In this document: positions 59,255 to 64,000 of the stretch, piece by piece
Layout of the letters: each line of letters starts with the position of its first letter
How positions within the stretch are numbered: the stretch's first letter is position 1
Source: Pseudocitrobacter corydidari
GTDB taxonomy: Bacteria; Pseudomonadota; Gammaproteobacteria; Enterobacterales; Enterobacteriaceae
NCBI RefSeq assembly: GCF_021172065.1
Contig: NZ_CP087880.1
Location: forward strand, 496,001-560,000
Reading direction: 5' to 3'
DNA length: 64,000 nucleotides
The notes under the pieces: generated by a model
The model's database searches: none
The model's input: only the letters and a program-made list of their open reading frames with translations
What the model was told of the DNA's origin: nothing
Translations under genes and position numbers: made by a program

Positions 59255-60490
59255 ATGACTGAACATAGCGTGTACATTCAACAAGGCATCTGGGCGCGAA
59301 TTGGCCTTCCTCGCCAGCTGCTGTGGGGCTTTATTGGCGTCTTTCTGTTTATTACCGGCGCGACTATCGAGCAGAGCTGGCTGGCGTCGCTGCTGCAACA
59401 GCGCGGCTTTGACGCGCGCGATATCAGCATGATGTCGTCGGTCTTCGGCCTTTGCGTGGCGCTGGTCTCCTGGTTCTCCGGGATTGGCGCAGGCGTGCTG
59501 GGCATTCGTCGCCTGATGTGGGCGGCGACGCTGGTCTATTTTATCGGCTCGGTGCCGTTTATCTTCTGGGCGCTGCCGCACGGAAACTATCCGTTGATGG
59601 TCGCCAGCTATGCCCTGCGCGGGGTGGCCTATCCGCTTTTTGCCTACTCATTTCTGGTGTGGATTAACCAGTGCTGTGAAACGCGCATTCTGGGGCGGGC
59701 GGTGTCCTGGTTCTGGATTGCCTTTGGCGTCGGCATGACCATCGTCGCGCCGTGGTTTTCGGGCTTTATGATCCCGCGTAGCGGGGAAACCACCACTTTG
59801 CTGATTGGCTTTGTTTTTGTGCTGGCGGGCAGCGGCTGCGCGCTGGTGCTTAACCGGGCGCAGCCCGAGCGTGAGTCAGATAGCAAAATCTTACCGGCGC
59901 TGGGCGAAGGGCTGATGGTGCTGGCGCGCGAGCCGAAAATGCGCCTGGCGGTGCTGGTAAAAACCATCAACGATATCGGCAAATTCTCGTTGGTAATTTT
60001 GATGCCGGTTTACCTGCCGCGCTTCGGTTTCAGCATTCAGGAGTGGCTGACTATCTGGGGGCTGGTCAATGTGCTGAATATCTTTGCCGGATACTTCTTC
60101 GGTTGGCTGGGCGATACCATCGGCTGGCGTAAAACCGTGGTCTTTTTCTCCGGCACGCTGTGCGGCGCAGCGTCGCTGGCGGTGTGCTACGCCCCGGTAC
60201 TGTTCGGTAACAGTGAGGTGGCGTTGTTTGCCGCACTGGCCATTTACGCCATCGGCCTGGGCGCATTCGGCCCGCTGAGCGCGCTGATCCCCGCGCTGCT
60301 GCCGGAAAACAAAGGCGCGGCAATTTCCTGCCTTAATTTAGGATCTGGCCTAAGCAACTTTGCCGGGCCGCTGATCGTCACGCTCTGCGTCGATCCCCTT
60401 GGCGTGGAAGGTACGCTGTGGGTGATTGCGGTGCTTTATTTCGCCGCCAGCGTGCTGGCGATTCCGCTAAAGGTGCCTCAGGAAAAGTAA
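59255..60490 (+). CDS. MFS transporter, possibly polyol permease type
   Basis: 411 aa with 12 membrane segments (helix 1 from LPRQLLWGFIGVFLFITGATIE). The segment GWLGDTIGWRKTVVFFSG is MFS motif A. The overall pattern recalls the ribitol/arabinitol permease group (RbtT, DalT), but I cannot confirm the family without a search. It has no good ribosome site just before the ATG, which suggests weak translation or a different start. A terminator separates it from the GPH gene and a REP-like repeat follows. Confidence 0.72.
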   Translation: MTEHSVYIQQGIWARIGLPRQLLWGFIGVFLFITGATIEQSWLASLLQQRGFDARDISMMSSVFGLCVALVSWFSGIGAGVLGIRRLMWAATLVYFIGSVPFIFWALPHGNYPLMVASYALRGVAYPLFAYSFLVWINQCCETRILGRAVSWFWIAFGVGMTIVAPWFSGFMIPRSGETTTLLIGFVFVLAGSGCALVLNRAQPERESDSKILPALGEGLMVLAREPKMRLAVLVKTINDIGKFSLVILMPVYLPRFGFSIQEWLTIWGLVNVLNIFAGYFFGWLGDTIGWRKTVVFFSGTLCGAASLAVCYAPVLFGNSEVALFAALAIYAIGLGAFGPLSALIPALLPENKGAAISCLNLGSGLSNFAGPLIVTLCVDPLGVEGTLWVIAVLYFAASVLAIPLKVPQEK

Positions 60491-60525
60491 GGTCACTCGC
60501 CTTGCTGACACAGTGCGCTTTGCCC

Positions 60526-60606
60526 TTGCCGGATGCGGCGTAAATGTCTTATCCGGCCTACAAAATATAAATCGCGTAGGCCTGATAAGCGTAGCGCATC
60601 AGGCAA
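60526..60606. repeat. REP/BIME-type repeat pair before the DKNYY genes
   Basis: TTGCCGGATGCGGCGTAAAT followed by GTCTTATCCGGCCTAC, and CGTAGGCCTGATAAGCGTAG followed by CGCATCAGGCAA, with a 15-base spacer. Confidence 0.8.
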
Positions 60607-60722
60607 TCTTGCAGCACTTATCCGGTGCGTTTGATGAATTCCTAAAAATTCTCAGCGCGCTGGATTTTTATAAAACGTTGCGCCTATATATCCGCATCAG
60701 GAACGACAGGATAAGGGCAGCT

Positions 60723-61946
60723 ATGTTCAGACAAGGATGGTTATTCGCGGGCGTGTTCTTACTGGCAACCTCCGCCAGTGCCGCAAGCTATGAGTATCAG
60801 TTAAAGGATGGGGAAACCGTTTATCTTTATGACGGTGATGTGCTCTCTCATTTGCCCGACGTCAATTATGTTCGGCTAAGCCGTATTGCCGATTTATCCC
60901 GCCCGGAAAACAAAGCTCCTCTGGTAAAAATTAACCCGGATTACTGGTATTGCGAAGAGAGCTGCGAGCACGCGTATGTCAGCGATGGCCGCTATGTGTT
61001 GTGGGCCGGAAAGATAATCCGTAACCCGGAAAATACGCCTCGAGTGGACGCCGCTACGTTTCAGGCCTTTGGTGAGTTTGCGGCGGATAAAAAGTCGCTC
61101 TACTTTAACGGCGAGCGCACCGACAGTAATCTCGGTGATAAGCGTGTCGATATGGCGACGCTGGAGGCCACGGAGATTTACGGGCTACTGAAAGACAAAA
61201 ATAATCTCTACTTTATGGGGCGCTGGCTCGCCGACGCAACGGGGTTTGAAGTTCTGGCGTGGAGCGATGACGCCGAACAGGGTTCTCTACTGTACGATCC
61301 GGCACGGCATCGCGACGTCAACGATTCTCTTGCCCGCACGGCAACCCAGGTATTTGTTAATGGTGCCCCTATCAACACGGATGCGGATACTTTCGAGGTG
61401 GTGCGCTGGATGCCCGGTTCTTTGCTGATTTATCGCGATAAAAACGGCGAGCATGAATATACCATCGGCGATGAAGAGAAGAACTGTCGGGTATTTGATA
61501 TTCGCTCGGATAGCGTGACCTGGCTTAAACGCCCCTCAACCGTTCGTACTCGCCATGACTGCGTGGTTGAGACGCTGGAGGGTGTCGACCCGGAATATTT
61601 TTATCGGCTGACTGAGCGCGTGGGGATTTATAAAGATCGTGTCTATCTGGTGAAATTTAGTCCACTGGAACCGGATGCTGAGCTGAGCATTGTTAGCCCG
61701 AAAGAGTTTGCTGAGCTTATTGATGAGTACATATCGCCGGGTGAACGTTTGGAGCTTAATATTTTTCTGAATGCGGATGGACAGTTATTTCGGAAACCAA
61801 TCCGAACACGCTATAGATATGGAGATGATGAAGACGGCGAGAATAAGGCACCTTTGGAACAATACATTCCCGCATCAGGTCATTGGATACCGCTGCGGAA
61901 TATTACCAATGAAGAGATTGAGTTACTTATTAAAAGCTCTCATTAA
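60723..61946 (+). CDS. Exported DKNYY-type repeat protein, first of a tandem pair
   Basis: 407 aa from the ATG at 60723, which follows AAGGGCAGCT and begins a clean signal peptide ending near SASA (20). The frame from 60513 runs through the REP repeat and is rejected. Repeated segments of the DKNYY kind occur: AADKKSLYFNGERTD (120-134), LKDKNNLYFMGRW (156-168), LIYRDKNGEHEY and IYKDRVYLVKF. A pair NCRVFDI and HDCVVETLEG may form a disulfide, and another pair C77/C81 stands near the start. Function unknown. It is a paralogue of the next gene, 24 bases downstream, and both are probably periplasmic or surface-held. Confidence 0.75.
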   Translation: MFRQGWLFAGVFLLATSASAASYEYQLKDGETVYLYDGDVLSHLPDVNYVRLSRIADLSRPENKAPLVKINPDYWYCEESCEHAYVSDGRYVLWAGKIIRNPENTPRVDAATFQAFGEFAADKKSLYFNGERTDSNLGDKRVDMATLEATEIYGLLKDKNNLYFMGRWLADATGFEVLAWSDDAEQGSLLYDPARHRDVNDSLARTATQVFVNGAPINTDADTFEVVRWMPGSLLIYRDKNGEHEYTIGDEEKNCRVFDIRSDSVTWLKRPSTVRTRHDCVVETLEGVDPEYFYRLTERVGIYKDRVYLVKFSPLEPDAELSIVSPKEFAELIDEYISPGERLELNIFLNADGQLFRKPIRTRYRYGDDEDGENKAPLEQYIPASGHWIPLRNITNEEIELLIKSSH

Positions 61947-61970
61947 CACCCGTAAAATCAGGATGATGTC

Positions 61971-63380
61971 ATGTTAAGAAAGTGCCTTTACCTTACCTCA
62001 CTGATGATGCTAATTCCGGGCCTGGCGCAGGCCTGTTCCGGTGTTTCATATTCAGCTTTCCTCTATCAAAAGTCGGGTAATGGAGCGAAATATGTCGTGG
62101 GAGAAAGTCGGGATGATTACAATATTCATTTCCCGGATATCCTCTTACCGCAGGTAACATTCAGCCAGTTGCGACGGGTGCCTGATGCAATCATTCATAG
62201 ATATGATTCACCTAAAGAGATTAATCACGATTTTATTATGGCTTCGGTCTATTCAGGTGAGCTGAAGAACGGCGGTTGGCGTTTTGACTGGTTGACTGAT
62301 GGGCAGCATATTTTATGGGCGGGTAAAATTGTGCAAAACCCGCCAGGTGCGCCGAAGGTGGATGTTGCCACGTTTCGCGCCTATGGTCGTTTTGCCGCAG
62401 ACAAAGACAGCCTCTATTTTGATGGTGAGCGCACGGATGATAATCATGGCGAGAAACAGGTGGACTTTGCTTCACTTCAGTCCGTTGGCGGGATCCCTGA
62501 TGCCCAGGATGACGCCGATGTGCTGAAAGATAGTCATAATCTGTACTATCGAGGCCGCTGGATAAGCTCAGCCAAGGGCTACGTCATCCTGGGCGTAAAA
62601 AGCTGGAATCAAAACGGGCCGATACGGCCACGTACCACCTGTGATACGCGATATAACCCCGGCCCGTGGGATACGCTTTTCCGCACCCCAACGCAAGTTT
62701 TTCTTAACGGTAAAGCGCTGCCGACCGACCCTGATTCTTTCGCTATCGTGCGCTGGATGCCGGGCACGCTGCTTATTTATCGCGATAAAAACGGCACCCA
62801 CCGGTATGCCTTCGGCAAAAATTGCCTCGACACCTTTGATATCCAGAAAGATAAAGTGACCTGGATAACGCGCGACGCGTCAACCAGCGGCGATGACTGC
62901 CGTATTGAAACGTTAGAGGGAGTGGATCCTGAACATTTTACACGTCTGAACGGTAACTCGGCGCAATACAAGGATTCACTCTATCAATTTAAGTATCGCT
63001 CTCCGCTGGATAAAACCCTGGTTGTGACAAAAATTATCGACCCCGAGCTGCAGCTGGAGAGGGGGTTAAATCAATATGGCCGACGTGTCTATTTCGTCGG
63101 ACTCGATGAAGTGCAGACTTTTGATACCGTGGGCGCACTGGTTTGGCTTAAAAACCCCGATGGAACACCTTCCGATACTTTCGCCCGTGATGAGCGCTAT
63201 CTCTATTTTATCTCCGATTCTATGGGGAGGATGGCGCGTATGGAAACGCGTGACCTGGATGCGGCCTACCTCAGTAAAGGTAATCATGATTTAGTCACCG
63301 TCGAAGGTAATTATGATTGGCTGAATAATCACTTTACGCCGGTCAGTGAGCTTGACGGGGAAGACTCGAGCAGTGAGTAG
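61971..63380 (+). CDS. Exported DKNYY-type repeat protein, second of a tandem pair
   Basis: 469 aa. Signal peptide ending near LAQA (21), with cysteine at 22 that makes a lipoprotein form conceivable although LAQAC is a poor lipobox. It shares whole blocks with the previous product: ILWAGKI, DVATF, AADKDSLYFDGERTD (142-156), VRWMPGTLLIYRDKNG and ETLEGVDPE. About 60 extra residues at the end hold two more repeat-like segments (RVYFVGLDEVQTFD and RYLYFISDS). No enzymatic motif is seen. Base use is more AT-rich at both ends than in neighbouring backbone genes. Function unknown. Confidence 0.75.
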   Translation: MLRKCLYLTSLMMLIPGLAQACSGVSYSAFLYQKSGNGAKYVVGESRDDYNIHFPDILLPQVTFSQLRRVPDAIIHRYDSPKEINHDFIMASVYSGELKNGGWRFDWLTDGQHILWAGKIVQNPPGAPKVDVATFRAYGRFAADKDSLYFDGERTDDNHGEKQVDFASLQSVGGIPDAQDDADVLKDSHNLYYRGRWISSAKGYVILGVKSWNQNGPIRPRTTCDTRYNPGPWDTLFRTPTQVFLNGKALPTDPDSFAIVRWMPGTLLIYRDKNGTHRYAFGKNCLDTFDIQKDKVTWITRDASTSGDDCRIETLEGVDPEHFTRLNGNSAQYKDSLYQFKYRSPLDKTLVVTKIIDPELQLERGLNQYGRRVYFVGLDEVQTFDTVGALVWLKNPDGTPSDTFARDERYLYFISDSMGRMARMETRDLDAAYLSKGNHDLVTVEGNYDWLNNHFTPVSELDGEDSSSE

Positions 63381-63418
63381 CCGTTTCTGAATCTTTCGGT
63401 AAAGATGATTTTTATCAA

Positions 63419-63426
63419 CTATGCTT
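63419..63426 (+). promoter_or_regulatory. Sigma-S-like -10 element of osmF
   Basis: CTATGCTT fits the CTAYRCTT pattern of RpoS-dependent promoters. It lies about 48 bases before the osmF ATG. The E. coli osmF operon is RpoS-dependent and osmotically induced. Confidence 0.6.
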
Positions 63427-63473
63427 TTTCCTTAATTCTCTGAAAACAACAGTAAAAGAATGAGGAAAGTATC

Positions 63474-64000
63474 ATGTCTCACGTCAAGCTCTGGGCAGGT
63501 TCACTGGCATTTCTGGCAGCCGTGAGCCTGCCGCTTCAGGCGGCGTCTCCGGTAAAAGTCGGCTCGAAAATTGATACCGAAGGGGCGCTGCTCGGAAATA
63601 TCATTTTGCAGGTGCTGGAAAGCCACGACGTTAAAACGGTGAACAAAGTGCAGCTTGGCACCACGCCGGTTGTGCGCGGCGCGATCACCTCCGGCGAGCT
63701 GGATATCTACCCGGAATATACCGGCAATGGCGCATTTTTCTTTAAAGATGAAAACGATGCGGCATGGAAAAACGCCAGGCAGGGCTATGAGAAAGTCAAA
63801 AAGCTCGATGGTGAGAAAAACCATCTTATCTGGCTGACGCCTGCGCCCGCCAACAATACCTGGACCATTGCCGTGCGTCAGGATCTCGCAGATAAAAACA
63901 AGCTCACCTCACTGGATGACCTCAGCCGCTATCTGAAAACGGGCGGAAGCTTTAAGCTTGCGGCGTCCGCTGAGTTTATCGAACGCCCGGATGCGCTTCC
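63474..64000 (+). CDS. osmF: OsmF (YehZ), glycine-betaine ABC transporter binding protein (5' part)
   Basis: 175 codons are inside the window; the gene of about 305 codons continues past the right edge. Signal peptide ends at LQAA (about 22). The mature part VKVGSKIDTEGALLGNIILQ followed by VLESH, then the region TTPVVRGAITSGELDIYPEYTGNG, which forms the ligand pocket of ProX/OpuAC-like proteins, matches E. coli OsmF. It belongs to the osmF-yehYXW low-affinity betaine importer. The start with GAGGAAAGTATC upstream is well supported, and an RpoS-like promoter precedes it. Confidence 0.93.
   Translation, partial: MSHVKLWAGSLAFLAAVSLPLQAASPVKVGSKIDTEGALLGNIILQVLESHDVKTVNKVQLGTTPVVRGAITSGELDIYPEYTGNGAFFFKDENDAAWKNARQGYEKVKKLDGEKNHLIWLTPAPANNTWTIAVRQDLADKNKLTSLDDLSRYLKTGGSFKLAASAEFIERPDAL

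Noticed and set aside
60513-60722. Longer N-terminus for the first DKNYY protein
   Set aside because: The extra 70 residues translate the REP-like repeat, and a clear signal peptide with ribosome site begins at 60723.

Overview
This window looks like a chromosomal segment of a member of the Enterobacteriaceae, close to Enterobacter, Klebsiella or Kosakonia. Most genes match, in order and orientation, the E. coli K-12 stretch from yejA to osmF (yehZ). Sites for well-known enterobacterial regulators (Cra, Fur, CRP, GalR/GalS) sit where they are expected, and REP/BIME-type repeats occupy several gene boundaries. No rRNA, tRNA, CRISPR array or prophage was seen. The species cannot be fixed from this sequence alone.

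Layout. 1-10465: partial yejA, pdeN (c-di-GMP phosphodiesterase), mepS (murein endopeptidase), lpxT (lipid A phosphorylation), yeiR (COG0523 GTPase), yeiQ with a divergent uxuA (hexuronate branch, not next to yeiQ in K-12), efpL, yeiW, setB. 10737-14650: the fruBKA fructose PTS operon behind two perfect Cra boxes. 14656-27249: nfo, yeiH/yeiE, lysP, Fur-controlled cirA, an 84-bp-period repeat array, yeiG, an extra MFS gene, folE, yeiB, galS. 27262-31189: mglBAC. 31290-37554: a DUF1097 gene, preA/preT (pyrimidine reduction), sanA, cdd, yohK/yohJ.

37660-43693 is a complete-looking gentisate pathway for 3-hydroxybenzoate (mhbR divergent from mhbTDHIM), lying between yohJ and dusC, which are adjacent in K-12. 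43756-54565 returns to the conserved backbone: dusC, a methyltransferase, an intact mdtQ, yohD, yohC, pbpG, a PAT-type acetyltransferase, dld, bglX. 54603-63380 is an accessory block between bglX and osmF. It holds an IS481-type element inserted in the loop of an intergenic palindrome, a probably cytoplasmic GH28 glycosidase with a GPH-type sugar transporter, a second MFS transporter, and two tandem paralogous exported DKNYY-type proteins of unknown role. The window ends inside osmF.

Themes. Much of the region serves carbon and nitrogen scavenging: fructose, galactose, hexuronates, peptides, pyrimidines, aromatic acids, beta-glucosides and probably plant pectin fragments. Cell-envelope upkeep (mepS, lpxT, pbpG, sanA, yohJK) is the second theme. 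The least understood parts are the DKNYY pair, the uxuA-yeiQ pairing and the palindromic or repeated intergenic structures. No wholly new multi-gene system could be established by reading alone.
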